From positions 10,746,622-10,810,621 of the forward strand of contig NC_037255.1 in the NCBI RefSeq assembly GCF_000002425.4: a stretch of DNA of 64,000 nt, in the 5' to 3' direction. Positions 12,567 through 27,000 of this stretch are shown one piece after another; the stretch's first letter is position 1; every line of letters starts with the position of its first letter. Under the pieces are notes generated by a model. It was not told where the DNA came from and made no database searches. It worked only from the letters and a program-made list of their open reading frames with translations. Source of the stretch: Physcomitrium patens (Eukaryota; Streptophyta; Bryopsida; Funariales; Funariaceae). The translations under genes were made by a program, and so were the position numbers.

Positions 12567-13023
12567 GATGTGATTGTTGATGGCTGAGATTTGAAACAAC
12601 TACGATTCACTAGAAACTTAAATTGATTATCAATTTACCACAGCAACAAGCAAGATTGTATTGAGGTTTTGATTAGGTGTCCAAATTTCATTTTAGAGAA
12701 TTAAAATTAGGAAAACAAAAAACTAAGATCTCCAGTGATCTGAACATTTCTACACATCAAATTGTGGGAATGGTACTTGTGTTACAAAAACTACATCAAA
12801 TAAATATTAAAAATTAATCAACAACTAAATAATTTGAAAGTCTAGTCAACTTTTAAAAAATAACAACAGCAATAGTAGTAATAATTTTTATGCTCACATT
12901 CTAAAAACAGCACATAAACAACACAACATTGTTCTCAAATCATTTCATGAAACACACAACCACTCAGTTGGGGAGGGTGCTCCATTCTGCACTTCAAAGT
13001 CCCCTTCAGTAAAGCACTACTAG

Positions 13024-13051
13024 ACAACAACAACAACAACAACAACAACAA
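13024..13051. repeat. (CAA)n microsatellite
   Basis: Nine CAA units in an otherwise non-repetitive stretch. Confidence 0.9.
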
Positions 13052-13884
13052 AGCCACATGCATCTGAATTTTCCACAACACTCTGTAGAAGCTCTGTATG
13101 AAATTTGGAATTTAAGGCACATAAATTGCAAGCCATTTCACAGCTTTGAGATACTGAAGCAGACTCCAGGGTTTCCCCAGAGTGTTGCTTCTTCAACGCA
13201 CATGGTTGAGATGGGATGAAATATCTTTCAAATAACTAAACATTTGTAAATGCACACTTTCAACCCATGCAAAGAGCTCCGCTGCATTTCAACCACAATA
13301 CTTCCACTTCAAGTATAGTATCTATGACATAAAGATATATATAATGTTGGGTCCCTTTGAAGAATGCCCAGATCTTTAGCAATTGAGCAAATGGCAAAGC
13401 TGCACCTAAGCAAGGTCAGAGTTGTGTGTGTGAGGTCCTCGTTATGGTCTTGTGAGCAAACATTTTTTGCTCTTCTCTTTAAGGCAAATGAAACGAGAGA
13501 GAGATACCCTCACACAAAAAAAGCAAACTGATGCTGCACTCAGTTTCAATGCACGATGTTTCCATTTATGTCTTATATTCTCAACTTAAAAAGCCTGGTG
13601 GACCGTTTCTTCTTCAAAAGCAGCATGTGACCCACAGAAAAAAATTTGCTGGTCAAAGCGTCTCAGCAATTGTGGGTAATGGGATCCTCAACAAAGCAAA
13701 GTTGAAATGCACAAATAAAATTGCACATTTCAAGGGTTGATTTGTCACAGATGGCAACATTGTGTATGTCTGTATATGAGGAAGAATTAATACTATGAAA
13801 GCATCTGCGATTGATTCAAAAGCCAGAGATATTTATGAACCAATTTTGACTCACACTCATGCTGCCCTCACTCAACTTCTATTC

Positions 13885-13887
<3 letters not shown>

Positions 13888-13924
<37 letters not shown>
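13888..13924. repeat. (TA)n microsatellite
   Basis: About 36 bases of TA repeat. Further short TA tracts follow at 14327-14350 and 14754-14786. Confidence 0.9.
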
Positions 13925-13928
<4 letters not shown>

Positions 13929-14754
13929 AGTGATATATTTTTATTTCTTTTCCATTTTTTACACTTGGATTTTTGTGTCATGACAGGTGTGTCAAGGAAG
14001 ATTCCAGGGGGCTGTTGTAGGCGCTGACTTGTCATGAAGAGAGAGTGACACCTCAGGCATTGAGGTCAAAGTAATTAAGCATTGGAGGTGTTTTCAAGTC
14101 ATAGGATAAGGTCACTGCACCTTGTGCGGCTCCATCTTTTGACTTGATAATGCCAAAATTTTATTATAAAAAATGTAAAATAAAATAAAAATGAAAAAGG
14201 TTGACGGAAATGGACCCACAAAGAGGCATCAAAAAACGAGGTTGTGCAACTTGACCTGAAATTGATCAAACTGTGTATTTGGCACTATTATCTCAATTCA
14301 TGATGAGCTCCTATCACAAGAATAGGAATATATATATATATATATATATAGTAACTAATGAAGATAAAGGTTACAACATGTGTAACAATTGTCAAAGCAA
14401 TTTGAGTTTGGAATTTTTAGGAACAAGTGAAATCCAAGTGTGGTACAAATCTCCAAATGTAAAAATTTAAACACATGTTTTGAAATGTATTTGTAAAGCA
14501 TTTTATTAGTGTTATTGTGGATTAACAAAAAGAAGGATGGTGGCAGCATTTAAGTGACTAAAATCTGTATGTAGATTCACCTTGTACAAAATAAGATTAA
14601 ACCCATCTGAATGTTTAATTCTCTTAAGTTATTCAATTGGAATATTTCAAGGGTGTTGTTAATACCACCACAGTTTTTGCTACAGATACTACAATTTGTC
14701 ATCCACAATTACAATTTTGCGATTGCCACCACAACTTAACTTTATTAACTGATT

Positions 14755-14786
<32 letters not shown>

Positions 14787-15791
14787 GCTGAAAAAATTAA
14801 TCAAATTTTTTTTGGAGTAAAAAGAAGAAAAAAAAAGATGTTGAAAAAATGACAAATTGTGATGCCAATACCCTATTTCAAAACTACACCAGAGATTTTA
14901 TGTTTTTTTGACTTTGGGTTTACTGTGGATTTGAATTACTCTGAATTGCAAAACTTCCAAAACTCAAATTACATATTGTCTTAAGGAGTCAGTCATGGTT
15001 TAAAAAAATTAACATATGAGAATGGAAAAGAGTTAAGCGTTAACTTTACACTACGTTTTTTAAAAGAAATGGCCAAACAGCAAGAATCATATTGATGACG
15101 GGTGAAAAAATTGTCATAAAATCTTTTTAGCAATTAGTTTGGAAAGGCTCTTGAGGTGACTATAATGATTTCTTGCCAGATTGTCTTGTTAGATCCGTAG
15201 GGGAAATTCTAAATGAAAATCTTTGGCATGTGACTCCTTGTTGAGGACCACAGACATTCGTTCAAAACTGAAAGTTAATGATAGAGGATTGATGTTCCAG
15301 ATGTTTATAGTTGTGCGCTCAACGCTGCAAAAGTCACCCCAATTGTTGAACCTCTGCAGGCATCACCAGATGCTCACGAACATCCACTAGAGATCTGCAC
15401 GTTTTGTATGTTCCCTGATCAACTCCTCATTATTTCTTAACGAGCATCCACCGACAAGTAGTGTTGAAAACGTCGGAGCATGAAGGAATGTGTAGGAAGA
15501 CTGAAAGGAGAGGACCTTGAGACAATAGATTGAACACAAATGCAGATGCTGTTAGTGGATTTGGTTTACTTCCAGATGGTACAAGCGAAGTCTCCAGTAA
15601 TGTGTGAGCGTATGGTACTTGAAAACCGTGATTGTAACATGCCCGAAGTCCCTAAAACAGATTCTCTGTTCAGACGGCAGCTCTGAATTCACCTAACAAA
15701 TCTATACAAAAAAATAAAAAAGTGAATTTGGAAAAATAATGCTAACTGAAGAATTGTGTTTGATTGGTCGTGTCAAGCAATCACCTAGCCA

Positions 15792-18700
15792 TTATATGCA
15801 AGTCACCACATCAACGTGAATATCCTTCAGCAATCCCACCACCTGCTGCATAGTGGGTCGCTTGACAGGCAGCTCCGCAGTGCACAAGTATCCAATTCTG
15901 AGCGTCTCCAGCATCTCACTCTCCACGCCCGTAGCCAGAAGCTTTGGGTCCAAGCACTTGTAACCCTGCTTCTCACGTATCAAAGTCCTCACCCAACCGA
16001 CCAAGTTGCCTCCATAGCTCTCGTGGAAGTACTGACCTGTAGGAGGCTTCCCTGTTACAAGCTCCAACAAGACGACGCCAAAGCTGAAAACGTCCCCGCG
16101 GCTGGTGGCCTTCCAGGTTTGGGTATACTCTGGAGGGATGTAGCCTGGTGAGCCACCCATCAAGGGCCCCGAGTCACAATGTTTCCCAGATTCAACCAAG
16201 TCCGCAAGGCCGCAGTCCGCCAAATGGGGCTCGTACTGAGAATCCAGCATGATGTTGGCGGTTGTCACGTCGCGGTGGACTACGCTAGGGACGCTGCCAT
16301 GGTGCAGGAAGGCAAGTGCTCGTGCTACGCCGACGGCGATTCGGTGCCGGATTGGCCATGCCAACTCCTCAGGGACGATGAACCGCTCGGGGGCATCTTC
16401 CCATTTCTCCTTCGTCCAGTTTTCTGGATGATGTGTATCTGCATGTGTACAGGATGCCACATTTTAAACACTGCACATTCAGCCTCTAATGCCAGAAATG
16501 AAAACAAAGAGCACAAACTCAGCACAAAGATTTTTCATCTGTTATGCACTCTACGTTTACAAATCAAAGCAGCATTTTTTGTCTTTTCTTTTCTTTTTGG
16601 GCTGTCACAAGACAATGAAAAAGAAGAGCACTTCCTGAGCATGGACAGAAAGTGCACAGCTATGCAGGTTCAGATCCAGGGCGACAATCTGCTAGCTCAA
16701 GTCCAGAAGTCACAAGCAATATAGTTTTAGCAATCAGGTTGAGCTTGAGAATGAGAATGCATGTAGTGGCACGCAGGATGCCATCAGCCACACAGAAAAC
16801 AGGATCACTCGGGGCATGGAAAATTTTGTGTCACCTGGTGAGTCGTGAAGGCGTTGGTGGACGTCAGCATTCTCCATGAATTCATAAACTAGAAGCCTCT
16901 CGCCCCCCACTAAGCAATAACCCACTAGGGACACCAGATTCTCATGCCTGATTTTCCCCAGCGCCTCCAGCTGTGCAGCTTTCTCCAACTCGTTGGCAGG
17001 GCCACAATCGCGGAGAACCTTGACGACAATCTTGAAGCCCCCTTGTAGCGTCCCCTTGAATGTCGGTCCGTATCGCCCATCAGCGATCTGGGAGTCGTTG
17101 TGGAACTTGGACGTGGCTTGCAAGAGATCGGCAAATGTGAGATTAAGCAAGGGCTTCTCGAACATAATCACTGGAATAGACGCTGGTTGCGGCACTTGGC
17201 ATGCCCATCCACAAGGGTCCGACTCAAACGTCAGAGGACCTGTAAGGTAACTGGAGTTATCTTTCCTGGGCTTTTTCTTAAACCTTTTGCGCTTCTTGTG
17301 AAACAGCATGTATGTGCTAAGTAAAGCACAGAAAGCCAGGCAGAGTCCAATCACAATACCCAAGACAGCACCTGCTTCCATGTCTTTCCTGGTATGTCCT
17401 TTTCCCCTCACGATTGGGGGATGATCAATTAGCGGAGGTAGTGCAGGATCAGGAGAAGGGTTTGGCAAAGGGAGAGCCGAAGGAGCAGTGGAAGTGTCAC
17501 CAACCGGGCAAGGTCTATTCACAATTCCACAGAGAAATGAATTTCCAGTAAATGACGTATTAGCAAACTTAATCCACTGGTTTGGCACTTCACCAGTCAG
17601 GTTATTGAAGGAGAGATCCAAGCTACTCAGATTCAGTGAACCAAGCGCCGGAGGGATCTGTCCATTCAGGTTATTGTAAGAGAAGTCTAGAGTCGTTATG
17701 TTAGTTGTCAGAGACAGATTTTCAGGGATGGGGCCGGTGACGTGGTTGTGAGACAGATCTAGATGTACCAAGCTCTGCAATTCACCGACCGAGTCTGGAA
17801 TGGAGCCATTTCTGTTGCATGATGAAAGGTTGAGGTACACGAGACTCCCTGCATGGCTTAAGTCTGGAAGAGATCCCTCCTCGAACTCATTCGCCGCTAA
17901 GCTCAAATGCTGCAGTGAAGTCTTCTTAACTAGACCCATCGGAATACTCCCGTTGAGACGATTTGCAGAAAGATCTAGCTTCGTCAGTAAGGGCAAGTTG
18001 GCCAACGTTTCTGGGATGTTGCCAGTAAAGTTGTTCCAACTAAGGTCCAATTCCTCTAGCAGTGTGGTGAAGTTACCAGGTATAGGGCCTGAGAACCAAT
18101 TCCTTGTCAGTCGAACCACTGCCAGATTCTCTGAGGCGAGTAAACCGTTCGGAATGGGCCCACTAAAAAAATTATGGCTGCAGTCAATAAATCGAATTTT
18201 TTCACTGCTGGTACCCCACGGTAGTGGAGGCAGAGGACCCCAGAGTCTGTTCTTGGCCACTGAGAGAGACCGCAAGTAGGGAATCTTGGTGATACTCACC
18301 GGTAACATACCGTGCAGATTGTTTGAGGCGACATTGAACTGCCGGAGCTGTCCCAAGTTGGAAAGATCCGGAATTTCACCTTCGAAGCCATTGTTTGAAA
18401 GGTCTAGGACGCGGATCTGCCATAGCCAATTAAACTCCGGAAGAATTGGACCAGTGAGAAGGTTGCTACTCAAGTTCAGTTGAGCCAGCTCTTGGCTTAG
18501 AGAAAAGAAGATTTGGTACGGCACGTTGCCTGTGATTCCATTCGAGGATAAATCAAGGTATCTGAGGAACCTGGTATTATTAAGCATAGGCATGGGCCCG
18601 GTGAAGTTGTTGCCATGGAGATCCAGGACATTAAGACTCCTTAAATTGCCAAGAGAATTAGGTAATGCCCCGCTGAGAAGGTTTTCTGAGAGGTCTAACT

Positions 18701-19142
18701 TCAATAGCTGGTAGAGGTTGATCCACTGTGGTAGGATTCCAGTTAGTCTGTTGTTGGCAAGCCCCAAGTGCATCAGGTTTCGCAGGTTGAAGATGTCATA
18801 TGGGATACTTCCTGAAAGGAAATTGTTGGAGAGTTCCAGGACCGTCAGAGCCGTGAGAGCACCCAAGGTATTGTTCGGAATGGATCCATTCAAGCTTAAT
18901 CCACCAAGGTTCAACGTATAAATCCGCTGTTGGGCACCCAACCCAATGCATGTGAGGCCTTCCCATTGGCACGTTGGGACTGAGGAGTTGAATACCAAGG
19001 AGTAGTCAGGTAGGACATTCCTGAGGAAGGCAATGAGGTTCTCTTCATCCTCTCGCAACGTTTGAGCAGACGCGGTCCCATGATTGAGTAAAATCAACAC
19101 CACTAGCAGCAAAGTTACAATCTTTCCAGTAGGCCCCGTCAT
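15792..19142 (-). CDS. LRR receptor-like kinase, At2g24230 type, atypical catalytic loop
   Basis: Two exons, 19142-16835 and 16438-15792, join in phase to 984 residues. The order is signal peptide (about 1-26), an N-terminal Cys pair (58/65), roughly twenty leucine-rich repeats (about 75-525), a second Cys pair (538/545), a Pro-rich spacer, one membrane span (about 590-614), a basic stop-transfer stretch and a cytoplasmic kinase domain. The segment PLLNLTFADLLQATSKF and the tail RPTMQQVVGLLKDI match the Arabidopsis At2g24230/At5g58150 group of plasma-membrane LRR kinases, whose ligands are not established. Lys708, Asp826, Asn831 and Asp844 are present, but the glycine-rich loop is degenerate, the catalytic loop reads HRDVTTAN (Thr828 instead of Lys) and DFG is DCG. 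It may be a weak or dead kinase. The start ATG precedes a clear signal peptide. Confidence 0.9.
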
Positions 19143-22100
19143 GTGTGTGGACTTACTTAGGTGCTAGTTTTCTCTCATCTCGGTCTTGTCAGAGGACGGA
19201 AATACAGTTCTCAAGGGAAGAGTTGGGGCATTTAGGGAGATATGAAGCACGGTATGCAGTATGTCTCATGATTTTTACTTGTACATGCCCTGCATGATCG
19301 AAGAAGCAGCCGAAAGTACTCCTCCAATTCGGTCATCTGGTAGGATGCAGTAGTACTCGCTGCAAAGTCTGGTTCCAAGGCTGAGAGAACCTAACTACTG
19401 GAAGACAACTACACCTCCTGTTGGCTTAGAGCCATTGCTGCAAGAATGCGTCTGCTGCATCATCAGAGCAGGAGAAACTGTCAGTGAATACCATCTTTTT
19501 CTGGAACAAACGTGCGGCAGACCTTTCACATGTCTCAAAAAGAATATAGCAGTACTATACATTTCAGATCACAGATAGACATATTTGTGACTTATAAGCA
19601 CAATACCGTAGCCACCAGCTCTAGATTGTGCGTATGACTGTATCACAAATATAAATAGGCAGCTCAAATCATACGTTTCCAAGTTGCATACCATCACAGA
19701 TGTTCTTGCTCGTGTGAATTCCTTTTTGGGGACAAGTTAAGCAGTAGAAAATTTCACAACCATGAAACTCGTAAGATCTTAACTGCAGATACATGAGAAT
19801 TTAACTCAAAAGTTCGTATGGCTAGAACGTACACTCTACTGAGTTTCTTTACAAGTGTGATCAGATTAAAACAACACGATCAGAGAAATCGAGCACAATG
19901 AAAATGCAGTCTTTACTATCATACAAGAGTGATCCTAAGATAGACGTATACTGTACATGGTATCTCTATCAAGGACACCAGGAATGAATTTGAAGCCCTT
20001 TGACTCTCTTTTAATGTAAACACTACCCTTCACTCGGTACCGTCCCACAGCGAGATTGCTCCTGCTGGGTGCACAGCGCATGTGATTCGATAGTTAGACT
20101 GGCTATGGAAATTACGAGTTTCTGTAAATACTACTGTTGACTCCTGGGAATGGCTGTGACCTAATACGATTTTCGCAAAAAGTGTGCAACTCACACCTTG
20201 GACCTATTCGCCTACACAATTGTCCCAGTTTGAACTCGCCGTGCCGGCCACATTTCGATACACCAGAATCGCGAAAATATGCCCGTCATTGGCACACAGT
20301 CTCACGGAGGACTGCATCCAGAATTCAATCCGAAGCTTCATGCAGTGGAAAACTGTTACCAGAATGCCCGATCACATTACTCTCATTCAACTCTCCGCAG
20401 GTCGAGAATTACAAACTGCGTAGTCCATAGTTGAAATACTTTAATCGACACTAGCAAACCATTTCCAGTGTCACTGAGTCCACTACAGACCCAAAGATGA
20501 CAAGATCGGTATCTACAGACAACTCGGTCGCTCACCGAAATTGCCGACCCTTGATTAAATTGAACCAGGTGATGGCTTGGTGATGAGGACATACCTGTGT
20601 TACCATTGCGTGGAAGTGATCACCCCCATTGCACTCTGCTATTCTTTAAACGCGAGCAAACCCTCGAATTGCACAAACCCACGTCAAGCGCTGCTCCACT
20701 CCATCCCTGCATCTGTTCCTCGAGGGGCTCCACATCTTCCACCAACTGATTCGCCACTACATGATCCTTTCCGGGGGGAGTATGTGCGGGGAGACCAATG
20801 GAGCAGCACGTAGGAACTGAGGACTGCAACGCAGAGAGTTATAAACCAAACATCCCCAAGGGAACGAATCTCCTCCTCCCTCACCGCAATCTACATTGCA
20901 TCGTGGGGATGCTGCACCGAGTCCCGCAGACTCAAAGTCCAAACGCACGGCGTTGAGGAGGCTTGTGAAACAGGCGGAACTCTCTAACCCTCCGGGTGCA
21001 GCAAAGCTCTCTGTTCCGCGCATGCATCACAAGATCCATCAACAACGGCAGCCAACGCAGGGGCGAGCACATGAAGGCAACGGAATTAGCTGCGGGATTG
21101 GAATCATGGTCTCTTTCGGAGCCCAATGAGCGCCGACAAGCACGGCCAATGGGACGAGTAATGTGGATCTGGATTGCAGCGGGGGAAGTATTAATAGCCA
21201 CATCCCGCCTTTCTGCTTTGTCTGTTGCCTTGACAACTTCTCCTCGCGGCCGCACCTCACGAAAACTCCACCTCCGAGCGCGAAACCAAAAAATAAAAAT
21301 CACCCTCGAAATATTCTACAAACATTTGTAGCATTTGAAGAGATTCGACTGTGACTGGTACAGAAAGTAAAAAAATAGGGCTGAAATTTTTTTAAAAATT
21401 AAAAAACGGGATTTATTGATGCAAAATGTATTCTGGGCTTAAGAAAATGTTCGATTACATCTTGAAATCGCTGACTATTTATAGACCTATGCAAATTCAC
21501 ACACAACTCCAACTGATGAAAACCAACTGAACCGTGCATACATTGTTCTACACCATACAAGCTTTGGAACAGGGTGATGATGATTCGATCAAAAACTGCA
21601 GTAAGTACGAAGTTTTATATTTTTACTACGTTTTGTAAATGTCAAAGAACAGGGGCAAATTTCTCTGATATAATACCCACAAACATTTTGTTCAAATGTT
21701 CTCTTTTGTTTATCTGAAGGCAATCTTACAATCCTGTTAAAATGCTTGTTAGAAATTAACACAACTGTCCGGTAGTCATGATTCTTCATGCTCTCGAACT
21801 TCGTCTGTCCGCCATGTCTCCTGCTTCTTCTTCTTCTTCGTCACCACCAAATGCATGCACAGGAACACGACGATGGAGAGAGACCCACACTGCCCCGACT
21901 CCAGTTACAGGTGCATTTATGGAGCTTACATAGTCGATTTATTTTTATTTTTATTTTTGTCCGATGAGGAGGAAGTAAAGCATGTTCCTGCACTCGTGCG
22001 CAGCGCATTGTGGGTCGTCCTGCCCCGATCTTTGAGGCGACCTGATCCAAGCTCCAGGTCTTCTTCCCTCCGATTCTCGGAAGCTCCAGCTCACCCAACA

Positions 22101-22581
22101 TGACCCAACGCGGGCTGATCACAACGTGCTTCTAGTCCCTGTAGCGTCGCGAAGCTCCCCAGCTTTGCAACTTGCACGTCAACCGACTACGGAGTCAGTC
22201 CGACTCGTCACCTGAAGCCAAGGAAGTGGCCGACCTGGTGCAAGTTCTAGGCAGTTCTTCAACTGCAGCTTGTCGCCATAGCAGGGTTACAAATTCCCGC
22301 ATCATGGTGGCGACATTTGCTTTATTTCCGAGACTCGTAAATTTTGCAGCTATCCCGCAATTCTGCTTTGAGTTTCTTAGAAAATTTAGGGCAGGATTTC
22401 GTTTAAAATGCCGCCTTGTTTGGAAACTATGCAGCTTTTCGTTTTAGAATCGTGTTGAAACATAAGATACTGAATTTTGTTCTTTGAAAATGTAAAATAA
22501 GCACCACATTTATCATTTGAGATTTGTTTCCAATTAAAAACTTGTGTTCCAAGTGGTAACATATGATGAGTCTTTAATATA

Positions 22582-22618
<37 letters not shown>

Positions 22619-24059
22619 ATTAATTTTAGGAGAATGTTAAAGAGACAGTTTTTTATTAAATTGACCCACCCATCCTAAAAAAATATGACTTCTAGATTCA
22701 TTTCTCCACTACTAGATCCAAAATCAATGAAAACCAGCCACATTCATCATGATTATCATGTTCTTCATCTTGGGTAGATTGATATAGTAAAAACCTGGGT
22801 CTGTTTAACATTCTCCTAATTTTATTAGCTTTACCTTATTTTGGGTGTTCCAAATATTGAACAAATAATTAAGAAATTATCATCATGATAAAAAGTAAAA
22901 AATTAAAAAGCAATCTTATTTTACCAACACCAATTTCCCATAATGCTCTCTGTTTTTTTTCTGATAAAATAATATATCGCTCAAGTTGAAGATCATGTTG
23001 AAGAGTAAATTTTAGCAATCAACACCTAAACTTAGCCATAACTTGAAGAATGTAAAGTTTGAAACTTGAGGATTTAGAAATGGAGAAAGTTGTAGACAAT
23101 TTCATACAATTCTAAATTGGGTACACTATTCTAAACTCAGAATGTGCATAGCTACTACACTCCTCAAGTGGAAAATAAAGATGCATTTTAAGGATAATAG
23201 CTGCAATCAATGGTGGGAAACATAACACATGAAGCGTAGAAATGAACCAACCAAGAATAATTAAATCCCCATGTATCTCAAACAGCGAACATGCCGGAAC
23301 AAGGCTGTTCTAATAACGCAAGTCTATAAAGGTTCACAGGTGACAGATGTCCTCATCATGACAATTCTTGAATGAATGAACTGACATTGCTGCACAACTG
23401 TGTTGGCTGAAGTATCTAGCTTCTATCTCCTTAGCCTAACTTCGGCAGATCAATTGAAGTTACTACGGCGGAGTTCCAATACTTGAAGCCTCACTATGTT
23501 ACAAGGACGCAATTGCAATTCAGACCTCATGATAAACATGCTAATGATTACAAGGGAGATTGGGAGATGGAGCAGATCTTGTCATATCCTGAAGAAACGT
23601 ATCTATCTGAAATTACGGGTTCTTTCGTGGCACCACAACCATCACTATTAGCACAAGCCAAATTGCATTCGACAAATCGATAGCATCAGGATCAACCAAC
23701 AAAAAGAGTTTGAAATAGAAGCCCTTCAACGTGAGACAAGGTCACTCAAAGCAGCTCTAATAAATGTCTGAAAACGTTCATAAGGGCAAATCACTTCTGA
23801 TAAAACCTGTTGAGGTTTCCATCCCGAAAATTGCCGAAGATAATAAACAATCCCAAAGTTTGAACTGTTACTAAAGGAAAGATACGCACTAACCTGCTAA
23901 TGGTGAGCGTGATAAGTGACAATGATACTGCTCAGATAATATATGGCAGTTACATTTTTGAATTAAAACAAACTTGGATTTAACACATCCTTAAACCACA
24001 AAGATACTGAGTTCCAGGGCACGATTCAAACAGATAGTGCGTGCAACTAAGGCTTCAGA
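19143..24059. other. upstream region of the LRR kinase and 3' side of the MAU2 fossil
   Basis: No gene was recognised. 19.1-22.4 kb has balanced composition with short overlapping frames on both strands and probably contains the leader and promoter of the receptor kinase. 22.45-23.3 kb is AT-rich. 23.3-24.06 kb lies where the C-terminal exons of the MAU2-like gene would be expected on the minus strand, but I could not align it with that family. Confidence 0.4.
22577..22617. repeat. (TA)n microsatellite
   Basis: About 40 bases of nearly pure TA repeat. Confidence 0.9.
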
Positions 24060-27000
24060 ACGACTTTATCAGAATGCCCAGCAACCGTCAACGTACATGT
24101 GAGGATGAGACTTGGTCATCAAGACAGATATAAGATACTGCAGCATTCATTTGACACGTGGCTCGCAAGCCCTCGAACTGTGTCAACTGCAGGTTCACAA
24201 ATAAAACACGCCTTCAAGAAAACTTTCTACATGTTTGCTTAGTGCAGGAAGTGAAAAAAACGGATGAGCATGCTTTCTGAAAGTAACCTCCAGGCTGACA
24301 AATCATATTTAGATTATACAATTCTGCTCCAGGCTTGCAAGACTCTAGACAGCAACCATCAATAAATGCAACGAAATATCATGTCGGGGGATTCTAGAAC
24401 ACCATTCACCTTGGACGAATTGGAGGGTTAACTCATGAAAATAGCCCAAGGAATGAACATAGTGAACCTGAATTACTTGAATACTGCTTTCATTGCCTTG
24501 AAGCATCATCGAAAAGCTCCTCTACAACTCCACCAATTGAATCAAAGACTGATGATTGATGTAAGCAACACAACTACAATTATTAGCACATTTTTCTAAC
24601 CAAGGCATCACTTAAATGTGGTGCTAGGACAGAGAAAGTGATCGATTTGATAAAAGCATGATTGCAGAAACCGAATCCTCACGCTATACAATCTATTTTA
24701 TAACACTGCATTGAGGAAATCAACCAGCCTTGCAGCACAACAGGAGCTTTTCTCAATTCAGTAAATTAAATACCTTCTGGACTTCAACATAATCAGCTTC
24801 GGTAAGTTCAATGACTGGTTTGTTTTCAAGCAGCTGCGTTAAGAATAACAAATAAACACCACCCGTCCAGATTACCCAATGTGGCAAATATGCCTCTTTG
24901 ATGCACATCAAACAAACTCATTCTCTTTTTGGCGTTGGTAGGTCTCAGTTACAGCAAGGATACTGATTGCCCTACGAACAAATTCCTTGTACGTAATCAT
25001 GCAAAAAGAAATCATACCTGTTCCTTGGTTTGTAATTCCAAGCTTCTCCATTTCACCTTCAAAACAAACAACCAGAAATAAGCACGACTGCATTAAAATC
25101 GTTGATTCAAACAAGTTTCATTCACCATCTACAGTGTTCACATAACTGCATTAGCACACACAATGCGTGGTCCCAGCACAATGTATTTTCCAATGTCAAA
25201 CACTTAAGAGTTCCATACCAATAACGCGGTCCAACTCAGAGTTAATTCGTGTTATGCAGTCTTTGAAGGTGCCTTTTGGCCTTGAGCAAACAACCATGAG
25301 ATCCACCATAACGAGGACTGCTACAAAAAATAATCCATTCCTCATCCAAAAATGCAGGACCCCACAGTAGCTTGTTTGGATCTCCCTGTGGTGTTGCCAC
25401 AAAATACCTATACACAGACTCTTAGACGAAAAAACGAATAGTAGTAGACCACAAATTCAAGCGACAGGAACGAACACTGGACAAACCTTCCACAATACAA
25501 TGAAAATAAGCATTTGAAGAACTGTTAGTATGACTATTGAAGAAAATCTGATGCCTTCAAGTAGGTGCTCTTGGGCAGATTCTTACTTCAACTGTTCATA
25601 CTGGACGAGCTGCTGCTGAATTGAACCAAAATGATAATGCAGATCTGCAGTCTGTTGCGGCAGGGCGCCTGGAAGTTTTAGTTCTTTAATCAACAACTCA
25701 AGTAGGTTTTGAAGCTCTTGATACACAATAGGATCCATTACCGGTTGTTGCAGTGGAAGTGCCTGTCTCAACTGTCTTAGTGTTGTATCCAAATCGGTAA
25801 CGCGATCTAGTAGTTCCTTATATTCACATGCCCGCAGGAGGCAAAAAAAATTATAAAGAAATTTCTTCTAAACATGTAGACTTGCATGCGAGCGTTTCTA
25901 TAGAATCCAGCAAACGCCGAGGCTATAAAACTCGATGCATTTGCGCAAATAAACTTCTAACTAACTGAAACAACACATGTTAAATCAAAACCAGCAAGAA
26001 TCTGAACGTAAGAAGATTTGACTTGCAACTGAAGAAATTAAATTATTTATAAGACAGCATCGGTATTGGGCATATACTGAAGTGTCCACTAAAAATAAAC
26101 AACAATTATATGGGCTCCGCACCACCAGAAACTAGATTGACAAAAACGAGGAAAGTCCTCACTGAGGAAAAAACCACATTCAGAAGTACCTCCCTACAAA
26201 ATGTTAACATGGAAACCATGTGCATATCTGGAATCAGTAAAAATCACACAAGCAACTAAACGCACTAGATGCTGTAGAATTTTCTCAAACAACTGATCAC
26301 ATAGAACAAGACTTCGCTCTATGATTGGAGGCCCCACCCACGGCATCATTTGAATGTGCAATCTAGCAATAGCAAATACCATCTGCTACATTAACAATTT
26401 GTCAAGATCTTGTGCTTTAATGATCAGCTTCAGCGATAATAAAGGTACTTAATAAAAAAAAGCATACACATAAAAACCTGTGTACGAGGTTGGATCACCG
26501 TTCATGTTAGAACAAAGCAAAATGTGATCCACTACGCAATACAATAGCACCATCACAACAGATGCTGGGGCAAGGTAAAAATCATAAACCATGCTAGAAG
26601 AAAACGGTTTAAATTACACACAGAAATCTAAGAGTCAAAAAGAGAACCTTCGTATAACTGAGCACGGAGCCGATGATTGATCAGACACCAACGAAGAACT
26701 CACATCGAGTTGAGGTTGATTCATGGCAGCTGCTAATCTAGAGCCACTTTCCAACAATCGTAATGCTCCAGCTTAATCATTTTCGGTAATTAGGGCTTTT
26801 GCAAGTTGAAATGTAAAGTTGCACACCCACAGTCCTTCCCAACTCAATGCCAAAACCAAGCTTCATCAGAAAATTCCATTTTCCAGTGCTATGAATCTTG
26901 CTAAGGTCACACTACACAGAAGAATTTAAACCACAGCTGCGATCCAAAATGAGCAAGATTCATAGCACTTAAAAGATGTATTCTTCAATGTAAAAGTTCA

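Larger units (their letters stand above)
9790..15790. other. long AT-rich intergenic region
   Basis: No gene was recognised. The longest open frames are under 100 codons and most consist of translated microsatellite. The region holds several TA tracts, an imperfect A/T-rich inverted repeat near 10.6 kb, a 30-bp direct repeat at 11.12 and 11.42 kb, and a 26-bp perfect palindrome. The last 400-500 bases, with more balanced composition, are probably the 3' flank of the receptor kinase. Confidence 0.5.

Noticed and set aside
13978-14035. Short inverted repeat TCATGACAGG ... CTTGTCATGA
   Set aside because: Ten-base arms with one mismatch and a 38-base spacer are expected by chance in a window of this size, and no context supports a function.
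16179-16724. 181-codon plus-strand frame
   Set aside because: It is antisense to the kinase exon and intron of the LRR receptor gene, whose reading is clear.
24908-25402. Two small minus-strand ORFs as independent genes
   Set aside because: Their conserved parts are collinear with MAU2/SCC4 exons, so they belong to the pseudogene.
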